Shown piece after piece: positions 45,240-54,097 of a stretch of 64,000 nt of DNA. The DNA lies in the NCBI RefSeq assembly GCF_027257875.1, contig NZ_JAPVQY010000024.1:36463-100462 (forward strand), read 5' to 3'. The stretch is from Burkholderia sp. IMCC1007 (GTDB taxonomy: Bacteria; Pseudomonadota; Gammaproteobacteria; Burkholderiales; Burkholderiaceae). Position numbers and translations under genes: made by a program. The number at the start of each line of letters is the position of its first letter. Position 1 is the first letter of the stretch. The notes beneath the pieces were generated by a model. The model was not told where the DNA came from. It ran no database searches and worked only from the letters and a program-made list of their open reading frames with translations.

Positions 45240-45345
45240 ATACTTCAACCAGTCTACCTTTGCTGCGTCGAGATACGGCGCCTTATCGTCGTCGCTATTC
45301 CGGATTTGGGTCGTTTTGGTCGAAACCAAAAGATCAGAATTGCTT

Positions 45346-46668
45346 TCAATGCAACCACTTCATCATGATTGTCGCGAACACGACCATAGCGGCGCCGCCA
45401 ATTCGAGTGGAAATTTGTGCGAATGGCATCAATCCCATTCTGTTCGACGACGACAAAATAGCCACATCGCCGGTGCCACCGAGTCCGCTATGGCATGCAG
45501 TAATAATCGCTGACTCAACCGGGTACATCTTCAGCCACGCACCAACGAAGAAGCCCGAGACCACCATCGATACGACGATCGACGCACAAATCACGAAATA
45601 TCCCGGAGAGAAGGCGTTCACGAGTTTGTCCCACGACACGAACAAAGTTCCGAGCCCAACCAGGACACCGAAGGTCAGGTTGGTCGACATGAACTTGTAC
45701 ATCTGATAAGCACCGACTTCCATCGACTCCGGGATCGTACGGCAAACCTTCAATACCGCCGCGGCGACAATCATCAGAACTGGGCCCGGGATACCAGTCA
45801 ACGGTGCCAGCAATCCGCCGAGAATGAACAACGTGCACGAAAGGAGCAAACCGAATCCCATCAGCCGCAAGTCCAACGCCGGCTCGGACCTTTGCGCCTT
45901 GAGCAATTCGACATCTTCGCCCGTCCTGACCAGCATGCCGTCGCCGCTGAAACTACGATGCCGTTCACCAAAACGTTTCAGGAGGCCACTAGAGAGGATT
46001 GCAACGACGTTTCCAATCAGTGCCGCCGGCACCATCATCGCGACGAGGTGACCCTGCTCAGCGCCCGTGATTTCTGAATACCCGATCGACAGCGGAAGAA
46101 TTCCCTCTCCGATTCCTCCCCCGAGAATCGGCATTACGATGTAAAAGAACGTGTGGTTTGCATCGTATCCCAAAGCGAGTCCCACGATTACACCGGCTGC
46201 GATAGCGGACACCGTTCCGATCAGCAACGGAACGAACATCTTAAGGAAGCCTTGGATCAGGATCTTGCGATTCATCCCAAGAATACTTCCCGCGACAAGG
46301 CTTGCGATATAGAGATACTGAAGATTCGTAGTCTTCATGGTCGTCGTGATCGCTTTGAGCGTCGCGTCGTCCATCAGCTTATAGCCGAGTAACGCGGATG
46401 GGACAAACAAACACAGGATCGCAGGACCGCCAATATGTTTGAATAACGGAATCCGCCCCCCGACCTCGCCGAGCAATAGCCCGGACAGCATGAGTACCGC
46501 GAAACCTCCGATCATGTCGTTTGGCAGTCGCTTTGTTAGCGCCGCCAGAATCGTGATAATCGCTATCGCAGCAAACATGGGCAGTGGCATTCCCCCAATC
46601 TTGACTTTTGTCAGCGACGACGCCCATTTAGACTCGGCCATGCTCGTATGTGACGACGAAGTTTCCAT
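45346..46668 (-). CDS. 2-hydroxycarboxylate transporter (2HCT/CitS family)
   Basis: The 440-aa membrane protein has the two GGxG re-entrant-loop motifs of the 2HCT family: ILGGGIGEGILPLSIGYSE near the middle and HSGLGGTGDVAILSSSNRM near the C-terminus. RLPNDMIGGFAVLMLSGLLLGE is the usual N-terminal segment. Members carry citrate, malate, citramalate or lactate with Na+ or H+. It is downstream of leuC-leuD homologues on the same strand, and its base composition is less GC-rich than the genes left of 43.6 kb. A role in uptake of the dehydratase substrate is inferred. Confidence 0.88.
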   Translation of the reverse strand: METSSSHTSMAESKWASSLTKVKIGGMPLPMFAAIAIITILAALTKRLPNDMIGGFAVLMLSGLLLGEVGGRIPLFKHIGGPAILCLFVPSALLGYKLMDDATLKAITTTMKTTNLQYLYIASLVAGSILGMNRKILIQGFLKMFVPLLIGTVSAIAAGVIVGLALGYDANHTFFYIVMPILGGGIGEGILPLSIGYSEITGAEQGHLVAMMVPAALIGNVVAILSSGLLKRFGERHRSFSGDGMLVRTGEDVELLKAQRSEPALDLRLMGFGLLLSCTLFILGGLLAPLTGIPGPVLMIVAAAVLKVCRTIPESMEVGAYQMYKFMSTNLTFGVLVGLGTLFVSWDKLVNAFSPGYFVICASIVVSMVVSGFFVGAWLKMYPVESAIITACHSGLGGTGDVAILSSSNRMGLMPFAQISTRIGGAAMVVFATIMMKWLH

Positions 46669-46772
46669 CTCTTGTCTCCCGTTTCATGTCTCGGATTTTT
46701 GCCGGGGCAGGAAATTTGACCTGCCCGAACTAATTCCGTATGGATCTCTAGATCTCTAGCGTCCCGCCTCGA

Positions 46773-47408
46773 TCAGCCTCTCTGCTGCTTCGGTAAGTCG
46801 ATCTTCATCCATCGATGGTCCTTGTAGTGCCTCTTCTCAAACTCATGTATGGATTCCGATTCACTCAGTGTCACCCCGATCATGTCGAGACCCTCGACAA
46901 ACATGCGCTTTTGTCTCGCAGGAAGATCGAAAGAGTATTCGTGTCCATCCGTTGTCCTCACAACTTGGTCGATGACATCGATCGTCAGCGTACTTCCCTC
47001 AGGATCTTCTACCTGCGTAACCAAAGCAGCGACCACATCAGCGTCGAGCTGAACAAGCAGTAACCGGTTATTCAGTGCGTTGAAATAGAAGATCTCTCCA
47101 AAGCTCGGAGCAATCACTGCCTCTACACCAGCTTGCTGAAGTCCCCAGACCGCATGTTCCCGACTGGAACCACAACCGAAGTTCGGCCCGGCGACTAGAA
47201 TGCGAGCCCCCTGATACTCCGGACGATTCAGCACGAAATCCGCGCGCGGCGACCCGTCCGCCTCATGACGGAGATCGTAGAAAACCCCGCGAGCAAGACC
47301 GGACTTATCGATGCCGAGCAGGAACTGCTTCGGCATGATCTGATCGGTATCGAGATTGTTCAAAGGTAAGGGCGCCCCAATACCCACTACTGATTGATGC
47401 TTAGACAT
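46773..47408 (-). CDS. IPM-dehydratase/aconitase-type small subunit (LeuD-like)
   Basis: The 211-aa protein starts at 47408 (MSKHQSVVGIGAPLPLNNLDTDQIMPKQFL). The swivel-domain loop is GPNFGCGSSREHAVWGLQQAGVEAVIAPSFGEIF. It overlaps the large-subunit stop by 8 nt. Together they isomerise or hydrate a 2-hydroxy-diacid. Leucine biosynthesis is one possibility, but no leuA or leuB is nearby and a 2HCT carrier follows, so a citramalate-, dimethylmalate- or similar catabolic substrate is likely. Confidence 0.85.
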   Translation of the reverse strand: MSKHQSVVGIGAPLPLNNLDTDQIMPKQFLLGIDKSGLARGVFYDLRHEADGSPRADFVLNRPEYQGARILVAGPNFGCGSSREHAVWGLQQAGVEAVIAPSFGEIFYFNALNNRLLLVQLDADVVAALVTQVEDPEGSTLTIDVIDQVVRTTDGHEYSFDLPARQKRMFVEGLDMIGVTLSESESIHEFEKRHYKDHRWMKIDLPKQQRG

Positions 47409-48813
47409 GCTCCAACTCCTTGCGAACATCCACGATACGGCCCATCACCGCGGCCGCAGCTGCCATCGCGGGGCTCATCAGATGGGTTCGCGCCCCCCTG
47501 CCCTGACGCCCCTCGAAATTGCGGTTGGTGGTCGAAGCGCAGCGTTGACCCGGTTGAAGGATGTCGTCATTCATGGCTAAACACATCGAGCAACCCGGCT
47601 GACGCCATTCGAATCCTGCGTCGATCAATGTCTGTGCGATTCCCTCTCGCTCGGCCTGCTCACGAACAAGCCCTGAGCCAGGTACGACCATCGCACGTAC
47701 GGAGGCTGCAACCTTGCGCCCTCGCACAATACCTGCGACAACTCGCAGGTCTTCGATCCGTGCATTGGTACATGAGCCGATGAACACGTGATCGACTGCA
47801 AGATCAGCAATCGGCTGTCCGGCATCCAGTCCCATATAATCAAGAGCCTTTGATGCATTGCTGCGATCAAGCGGATCATTGGAGAGCAAGGGAATGCGAT
47901 CTGTGACGGCAATCGCCTGATCGGGGCTCGTACCCCATGTCACAAACGGTGCAACATCACTTGCGTCGAACCAATGCTCGGCATCGAAGACGGCGTCTGC
48001 ATCCGACTTCAACTGCCTCCACTGTTCAACCGCCTCACTGATCTCGAGCGACGACAGGTCCTTGATACGTGAAGATACGTACTCGACCGTCGTATCGTCG
48101 GTGGCGATAAGCGCACCTCGAGCCCCAGCTTCAACGGTCATGTTGCAGAGAGTCATGCGGGCCTCTGCGCTCAGCGCGTCAATGGCGGATCCACAGTACT
48201 CGACCACAAAGCCGCGAGCGCCCTGCGCGCCGATCTTCGAGATGATGTACAGGACAAGATCCTTCGATGTTGTGCCGTCAGGAAGTACACCTTTCACCTG
48301 GATGCGCATGTCCTGAGCCACGCGATAAATAAGCGTCTGCGTGGCAAGGACGTGCTCGACCTCCGAGGTGCCGATCCCAAAGCCGAGCGCGCCGAGCGCA
48401 CCGTACGTCGTCGTATGGCTGTCGCCGCACAACACCACCATCCCGGGACGAATGAGCCCGATTTCGGGCGCGACCACATGTTCGATGCCTTGTTCGCGAT
48501 CCTGTACGTCAAACAGATGAATTCCGTGCTTCTGACAATTGCGCGTGAAGTTCGCAGCCTGGTTGGCTGCCGCATTGATGAGAATCGTGCGTTTGTTGAC
48601 GGGAACCGCGTGTGTCGGAATAACGTGGTCGACAATGCCCATCTGCTTTTCCGGGCAACGCACCGGAAGATTCTTTTCGTCCAGCCCAGCAAACGCTTGG
48701 GGACTCGTGTACTCGTTCATGATGTGCAGGTCGGCATATAGCGCGACGTGCTGCTGATCGACTCTGAAGACCGTGTGATCGCGCACGATCTTCTGGTAAA
48801 GCGTCTGCCCCAT
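47401..48813 (-). CDS. IPM-dehydratase/aconitase-type large subunit (LeuC-like)
   Basis: The 470-aa protein has the 4Fe-4S ligands in FIGSCTNARIEDLRV and the pair in QPGCSMCLAMNDD. VLCGDSHTTTYGALGALGFGIGTSEVEHVLATQTL and NRNFEGRQGRGARTHLMSPAMAAAAAV are also typical. Length and motifs equal LeuC. Neighbours (2HCT carrier downstream, divergent LysR upstream) argue for a dedicated 2-hydroxyacid dehydratase. Which of isopropylmalate, citramalate or dimethylmalate it takes cannot be told from sequence. Confidence 0.87.
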   Translation of the reverse strand: MGQTLYQKIVRDHTVFRVDQQHVALYADLHIMNEYTSPQAFAGLDEKNLPVRCPEKQMGIVDHVIPTHAVPVNKRTILINAAANQAANFTRNCQKHGIHLFDVQDREQGIEHVVAPEIGLIRPGMVVLCGDSHTTTYGALGALGFGIGTSEVEHVLATQTLIYRVAQDMRIQVKGVLPDGTTSKDLVLYIISKIGAQGARGFVVEYCGSAIDALSAEARMTLCNMTVEAGARGALIATDDTTVEYVSSRIKDLSSLEISEAVEQWRQLKSDADAVFDAEHWFDASDVAPFVTWGTSPDQAIAVTDRIPLLSNDPLDRSNASKALDYMGLDAGQPIADLAVDHVFIGSCTNARIEDLRVVAGIVRGRKVAASVRAMVVPGSGLVREQAEREGIAQTLIDAGFEWRQPGCSMCLAMNDDILQPGQRCASTTNRNFEGRQGRGARTHLMSPAMAAAAAVMGRIVDVRKELEHV

Positions 48814-48928
48814 CGTTCCTCCAGGTTCCGATAACCGCCCAGTCGTGGGCGTTTCCCCGAAGTGTAATTTGACTGCATGGACATTAAAATCGATCGCGTC
48901 TTAACCCATTTTTAAACCAGACTTAAAG

Positions 48929-49834
48929 ATGGATCCGATCGCAGACCTCGACTTCTTTGCACGACTCGTCACACAGGGCAGCCTCTCAGCGCTCGCGCGA
49001 GATCTCGGCGTGACTCCGCCCGCCATCAGTGCCCGCCTAAATCAGCTTGAACGTCGCCTTGGCGTCAAGCTCCTGAACCGGACCACCCGCCGTTTAGCCA
49101 TCACGCACGAAGGCGAAATCTATCTCACGACGGGGACCAAACTGCTTGAACAGGTACAGGAACTTGAACGCACGGTATCAAGCAGCCGCGACCTACCACA
49201 GGGACTATTGAAGGTCAACGCGACGTTCGGTTTTGGTCGCCGCCACATCGCTCCAGCGCTGTCCGAGTTCCGGCACCTTTATCCCGAGGTGGATGTTCAG
49301 CTCGAACTCACCGATCGCCCTATGAATCTTGCCGAACTGGCATATGACGTCGGCATAAGGTTCGGCGAACTCCCCGATCAGCGGGTAGTCGGAAGAAAGC
49401 TGGCGACGAATCGGCGCCTCGTGTGCGCTTCGCCTGCTTACCTGAGCAAAGGTGAAGTGCCAGAGGAGCCTGGCGATCTCCGCACGCACGATTGCATCGT
49501 TTTGCGTGAAAACGATACAGCGTATGGGACGTGGCACTTCACAAAGGGCAAACGTCATGAACTCGTCAAGGTGCATGGCGCGATGAGCAGCAATGACGGC
49601 GAAGTGACGCTGCGTTGGGCAATCGACGGACACGGCATACTTGTACGTTCAGAATGGGACGCGCAGCCGTATATCAACGCCGGAACACTTGTGACGGTAT
49701 TGCAAGATTGGTCGCTGCCGGCGGCCGACATCTATGCAACTTATCCGGAGCGGCTAAATCTGTCGGCCAAGGTAAGGGTCTTTGTCGACTTTCTCAGTGG
49801 CTACTTTGAGCGCCTGGAGAACCGCCCGGCTTGA
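48929..49834 (+). CDS. LysR-family regulator divergent from the leuCD-like operon
   Basis: The 301-aa protein has a winged helix (about 3-62, SLSALARDLGVTPPAISARLNQLERRLGVKLLNRTTRRLAI, split here by its turn). The substrate-binding domain belongs to the CrgA-like group (LLKVNATFGFGRRHIAPAL). The 115-bp divergent gap contains AT-rich half-sites (TTAACCC, TTAAACC, CTTAAAG). It probably controls leuCD-like genes and the carrier. Confidence 0.88.
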   Translation: MDPIADLDFFARLVTQGSLSALARDLGVTPPAISARLNQLERRLGVKLLNRTTRRLAITHEGEIYLTTGTKLLEQVQELERTVSSSRDLPQGLLKVNATFGFGRRHIAPALSEFRHLYPEVDVQLELTDRPMNLAELAYDVGIRFGELPDQRVVGRKLATNRRLVCASPAYLSKGEVPEEPGDLRTHDCIVLRENDTAYGTWHFTKGKRHELVKVHGAMSSNDGEVTLRWAIDGHGILVRSEWDAQPYINAGTLVTVLQDWSLPAADIYATYPERLNLSAKVRVFVDFLSGYFERLENRPA

Positions 49835-50026
49835 GTCGATTCGTGGCCACTTACGTTCATGAAAGCAAGTACCTGGAGCGAGAATAGTGCAGGCGACTGC
49901 GACAACGCTACCTGAATGGACGGGTACCGCAGTCTCGCAAAAGCAAGGTGCGAAGAGCTCCATACACCTTACTTTCGCGCCCCTGGACGGCGAATCAAGC
50001 GCCGCCCAGTAACGCGGCACTGATCG

Positions 50027-51616
50027 TTAATTGTTGAGGAGCTGCATCTCGAATACCTGATCCTTCAAGACCTCAGCATCGACATCGAGAATCATTCGAC
50101 TGCTGACAAGCGCATCGATACCGGCGTCGAACTTGCTGAGGAACGTCGCACTGTTACCGTATAGATTCGTCAGTTGAGCTACCGAAAACGGAATCTTGTA
50201 ATTTCGCGTAAATTGACTACTACCGGTATATTCTGGATTATTGTACGAATGCGGAACCCATGTCGCATACGGAACATCAACCCATGGATTACGGATCCCG
50301 CCGACCGTATTACCATACGCATCCTCTTGGTACTCAATATGCTCTGACCCATGCATCGCCTGGTAAGTTATGCGCGGCAGATCCTTCGGCGGCGCAATTC
50401 CATTATTTATCCAATTCTCGAGATTGACCAGCGCTGCGTGATAGAACGCCCACCCGGGGAAATCGTTAGTACTAGGCGTAAAAGTAATGTCCGACAGCAA
50501 CGCCGGCGTGGGCGTCACACCAATTTTCGCAACCTGCCCCCATCCCGGACTATAAATATTCATCCAGATCGAATTATGTGGCATGCCAGCAATCTCATAT
50601 AACCTGTACTGATCGCCCGGTGCATCACTGTCGGCCCGACGCGAGGAGGGCGGCGGATTGTCCGCGGGGCCCATCATATTTGCGAAATCCGCCGAGCTTG
50701 CGATTCGAATAGTCGGGACAATGCCGCGGGAGGCAAAACTGTACGGTGCGCTGGCAGAACCATTGATGGGAAAATAGTTTGGCCCGATCGTTTGCAGAAT
50801 TCCATCGAACATCGGTTTACCGTCTTCCTTTCGGGCCAGCGGCAACACGGCGTTAAGGTAAGTGTTGAGCATCACACTCGACTGTGACACGCCAACCGCA
50901 ATAACCGTCTTTACCTTTCCGTTCAAAGGATTAGTCGATGCATTGCTCCTGACCCAAGCTGCCGCCTGACTTAGCATGTCCCAATACAATCCATTCTCCA
51001 TGCTCGTCGGTGCAGACGGACTCGCCCAGTTCAAAGGACCGTAGCGCACCGGGTCATATTGTTTCAACTTCGCAATTGACCCCGATTGGCTTGCCATTTC
51101 AATAAATGCGTCGCCGTTACGAATCACTTGCTTGTGTGCTGTACTCCAAAAGTTCGGCTTATCGTATCCCGAAGTAGGATTGCCGACTTCGACAAGCACG
51201 TTTCCGCTGAAACGACTCATATCGGCGGGACGCGTCACAATAAACTGCGTCACGTAAGGCACGTTCGCGGTCTTTACAACCGCGGAACTCTTCGTGTCCG
51301 GCCAATCATAAATGTTCGCCGCTCCGCTGATGAAGTACTCCTCCTCCACGTATCCTTCGTCGGAGAGATAAATCGGAGTCAATTTCTTGTCGTTGGCGTT
51401 CCACGGAATTGATGTGGCCGTTCGCGGAATCAACTGTGCAGTCGGAATGGGTACCGTCTGTTGATTAGTAGCGGTTTGTTGACTCGATTGAGGGTTGGAA
51501 TCGCTACCACATCCTCCCAACCCAAGAAGTACAAAAATACAACTGGCCAAGAGCCCCCTGGACGCAGCGATCGTCACACTGGTCAAACCACCACGCTGAA
51601 AATTTTCAGCCTTCAT
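50027..51616 (-). CDS. Lipoprotein alpha/beta-hydrolase-domain protein
   Basis: The product is 529 aa from MKAENFQRGGLTSVTIAASRGLL, start 51616 with GGGAG upstream. A signal peptide with lipobox LGGC predicts a lipid-anchored Cys near residue 36, followed by a Gln/Thr-rich linker. The remainder matches large alpha/beta-hydrolase-domain proteins: FIVTRPADMSRFSGNVLVEV, a nucleophile-elbow-like VAVGVSQSSVMLNTYLN, and a late His in YEIAGMPHNS. A secreted esterase role is plausible. The gene is markedly more AT-rich than genes left of 43.6 kb, suggesting recent acquisition. Confidence 0.72.
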   Translation of the reverse strand: MKAENFQRGGLTSVTIAASRGLLASCIFVLLGLGGCGSDSNPQSSQQTATNQQTVPIPTAQLIPRTATSIPWNANDKKLTPIYLSDEGYVEEEYFISGAANIYDWPDTKSSAVVKTANVPYVTQFIVTRPADMSRFSGNVLVEVGNPTSGYDKPNFWSTAHKQVIRNGDAFIEMASQSGSIAKLKQYDPVRYGPLNWASPSAPTSMENGLYWDMLSQAAAWVRSNASTNPLNGKVKTVIAVGVSQSSVMLNTYLNAVLPLARKEDGKPMFDGILQTIGPNYFPINGSASAPYSFASRGIVPTIRIASSADFANMMGPADNPPPSSRRADSDAPGDQYRLYEIAGMPHNSIWMNIYSPGWGQVAKIGVTPTPALLSDITFTPSTNDFPGWAFYHAALVNLENWINNGIAPPKDLPRITYQAMHGSEHIEYQEDAYGNTVGGIRNPWVDVPYATWVPHSYNNPEYTGSSQFTRNYKIPFSVAQLTNLYGNSATFLSKFDAGIDALVSSRMILDVDAEVLKDQVFEMQLLNN

Positions 51617-52156
51617 CGTCTCCCCCAAGTTTATCTTGAATGACATGAAAGAATAGTTAATCAAAGGAAATCGCATCAATAGCAGGAAAGACGACTCCCC
51701 GCGCGACTCGCAATTGCAACCCAGAAAAAAGTTGCATCATCGAGCGCTCGTCTTGGATCGTATACAGATACCTATACGCCGCCTAGCTTGGTGCAACTGC
51801 ACCTGATATTAAATTGTTGTTAACAATGTGCCTCACGGCGCAATGTGGCCTTCCGTACACGCCATGGTGTAGCGCCGGCGTCAACTTTGACATCTGCGAC
51901 GAAGGAATCGGTGCACCGCAATCTTCACAGGACGCAACGATTGACGGCACGTGACGACGTCATTCTTCGCGGAAGCGGATCGGAATTCTCTGCCAGGAAG
52001 AGTCTTTCGACTCTGAAGATCGGTAGCGGGGGGCTGAATTGAAATGTTTTTTAATACCACAAATTCGCACCGAGATCGCCGACAAATCCTGGCCATCTCA
52101 ATTTTAATTTAACTCTCGATATTTCATTAATTATCCAAATAATCTTCTTACGCCAT
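51617..52156. other. AT-rich intergenic region
   Basis: About 540 bases contain no supported gene. It is the most AT-rich part of the window (for example 52040-52165 with runs such as TTTTAATTTAACTC), consistent with foreign DNA and with promoter sites for the minus-strand hydrolase gene. Confidence 0.5.
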
Positions 52157-52906
52157 TTAAAATATGCGAGGTTGGAGTGGCGACGCAGCAGTCAAACCAC
52201 CGTCCACCACGAAGCATTGACCGGTTACGAAATCTGCGTCGCCCGAAGCTAGCCACGCGACTGCCTTCGCAACATCGCATGGCACACCGAAGCGCCCGAC
52301 AGGATGGCGAGCGCGCGCATCCGCTCGAGCTTGCTGAGGGTCATCCGCCTTCTCGAACGCTGCCTCAAGCATTCCTGTCGTGATCCATCCTGGGCACACA
52401 GTATTGCAGCGAATTTTCGGGCCGTGGTCTACAGCGATCGAACGCGTCAGCCCGTGAACAAACGCTTTTGTCGCGTTGTAGACAGCCATCGACCGATCGG
52501 CATGAAGTCCAGATATCGAACCGATGTTTAAAATCGCACCGCCCGTCGACTGCATAATCGGTATGGATGCCCGGCACATGTTGAAGATACCCTTGACGTT
52601 GGTGTCTAAGAGGCAATTCCAATCTGCGTCAGTGGTCTCGACGATGGTCTTCTCAATTTGAATGCCCGCGTTGTTCACTAGAACCGAAGGCGCCCCAAAG
52701 TGCTCGCACGTGCTTTTCAATATCCGCTTGACGTCTTCCGTCGACGACACATCGGCCCGAATCCATCTCACGGATCTGGCCAACTGCTCCGGGCGCAGTC
52801 CACGGCCACATGCGACCACTTGTGCTCCGCGATCCACGAACTCGTCAACGATCGCACGACGGATTCCGCGGCCCCCGCCAGTGACGATTACTATATCTCG
52901 ACTCAT
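52157..52906 (-). CDS. Short-chain dehydrogenase/reductase
   Basis: The product is 249 aa from MSRDIVIVTGGGRGIRRAIVDEF, start 52906 with GGAG. The nucleotide motif TGGGRGI, the NNAG in VLVNNAGIQIEK, the catalytic YNATK with the upstream Ser in IGSISGLHAD, and the C-terminal VTGQCFVVDGGLTA all fit classical SDRs. The upstream in-frame 150 codons lack similarity and are excluded. It lies downstream of the binding-protein gene and may be part of the quaternary-amine locus, or a separate island gene. Confidence 0.87.
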   Translation of the reverse strand: MSRDIVIVTGGGRGIRRAIVDEFVDRGAQVVACGRGLRPEQLARSVRWIRADVSSTEDVKRILKSTCEHFGAPSVLVNNAGIQIEKTIVETTDADWNCLLDTNVKGIFNMCRASIPIMQSTGGAILNIGSISGLHADRSMAVYNATKAFVHGLTRSIAVDHGPKIRCNTVCPGWITTGMLEAAFEKADDPQQARADARARHPVGRFGVPCDVAKAVAWLASGDADFVTGQCFVVDGGLTAASPLQPRIF

Positions 52907-53142
52907 TACTCCAAGCCCTCGATGTGAGTGCATGCGTGTCGGGGCACTCTCCGTGTACACGGGAAATTGATGATCAACCGGGATCCCGGTCTTTTCCGAC
53001 ACCCGAAAGGCGTCGGACATGTACCTTGATGATCGCCGCGGTTCACGAAGGCACGTTGCCGGCGCTTCAACGCAGCGCATAAATCCTGGCAACGCGCCCC
53101 GTGAGTTCATAATCATCCAGGCAAACGCATCCGAAACGCAGC

Positions 53143-54093
53143 TTAACGCGAACCGAGGTACGCCTTCACTGCCGGCAGCGCTGGTTTCCCGTCGATCGTC
53201 GTTACTCCTGCCAACCAGCTGTCGAGAACCGACGGGTTCTTCTTCAGCCACTCGGCAGCGACCTTGTTCGGATCCTGCCTGTCCATGATTGGGATCATCA
53301 GGTGGTTTTCGATATCCGTCGTAAACTTCAGATTCGACGCGAACTTCGCGACGTTCGGGCATCGCGCTTCATAATCGGGCGGCTCCACCGTATAGACGCG
53401 CGCCTCGCCATAATTGGGACCAAAAACGTCGTCACCGCCCGACAAATAGTTGATCTTGTACTGGGCATTCATCGGATGGGGTTCCCACGCGAGGAAAACG
53501 ATCCACTGCTTCTCCCGCACCGCACGATTCAGTTCGACCAGCATGCCAGCCTCGCTCGACTCGACCAGCTTGAACTTGCCGATGCCGTCCTTGTTGGTCT
53601 TGATCATCTTGTCGATCAACTGATTGCCGTCGTTTCCCGGCTCGATGCCGTAGATCCGGTTCTGTAGTTTGTCGGCATACTTCGGCAGATCCGCGAAGGT
53701 CCGCAGCCCGGCCTGGTACACGTAGTCGGGCACCGCGAGCGTGAACTTGGCGCCCCGCAGGTTGGGGTCGGGTAACACCTTCACTGAGCCGCCTTTCACA
53801 AACGGCCCGATGATCGGGTCCATCGACGGCGACCAATACCCGAGGAAGAGATCGATTTGCTTGCTCTTTATCCCTGCAAACGTGATTGGCACCGACGCAA
53901 TCGTTTTCGACGGCGCGTATCCGAGCGCCGACAAAACAGTGGATGCAATCCCGGTCGTCGCCGCGATGTCGGTCCAGCCAACGTCGGCCATACGGACGTT
54001 CTTGCAGGTCTCCGGTTCTGCGGCGCTTGAGTGGCCGCTTGTGATCGACAGGAGCAACGCAGCCGCCAATCCAGCCAAACTGATGCGATTCAT
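53143..54093 (-). CDS. Choline/carnitine-type ABC binding protein (OpuAC/ChoX family)
   Basis: The 316-aa periplasmic protein has a signal peptide ending SAAEP near residue 25. VRMADVGWTDIAATTGIASTVLSALGYAPS and KSKQIDLFLGYWSPSMDP are typical of ChoX/CaiX binding proteins. ESSEAGMLVELNRAVREKQWIVFLAWEPHPMNAQYKINYLSGG carries aromatic ligands that cage quaternary ammonium groups. The start at 54093 is preceded by AAGGGGG. No permease or ATPase is adjacent, so it must use a membrane complex encoded elsewhere. It resembles the binding protein at 62698-63645. Confidence 0.88.
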   Translation of the reverse strand: MNRISLAGLAAALLLSITSGHSSAAEPETCKNVRMADVGWTDIAATTGIASTVLSALGYAPSKTIASVPITFAGIKSKQIDLFLGYWSPSMDPIIGPFVKGGSVKVLPDPNLRGAKFTLAVPDYVYQAGLRTFADLPKYADKLQNRIYGIEPGNDGNQLIDKMIKTNKDGIGKFKLVESSEAGMLVELNRAVREKQWIVFLAWEPHPMNAQYKINYLSGGDDVFGPNYGEARVYTVEPPDYEARCPNVAKFASNLKFTTDIENHLMIPIMDRQDPNKVAAEWLKKNPSVLDSWLAGVTTIDGKPALPAVKAYLGSR

Positions 54094-54097
54094 GAAA

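Larger units (their letters stand above)
44398..45245 (-). mobile_element. Decayed IS66-family insertion sequence
   Basis: The minus strand holds, in IS66 order, the end of tnpA, a frameshifted tnpB and the N-terminal part of tnpC. The catalytic DDE part of tnpC is absent and I could not define terminal inverted repeats. The left boundary with the recombinase remnant near 44395 is approximate. Confidence 0.65.

Noticed and set aside
45100..45706. Plus-strand ORF antisense to the IS66 genes and the 2HCT carrier end
   Set aside because: It is open only because the opposite genes are GC-rich; the carrier frame has clear GGxG motifs.
51845..52042. 65-aa ORF in the AT-rich gap
   Set aside because: No ribosome binding site and no recognisable domain; left as intergenic.
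52907..53362. N-terminal extension of the short-chain dehydrogenase
   Set aside because: The Rossmann start TGGGRGI follows directly after MSRDIVIV at 52906, and the extension overlaps the adjacent binding-protein gene.
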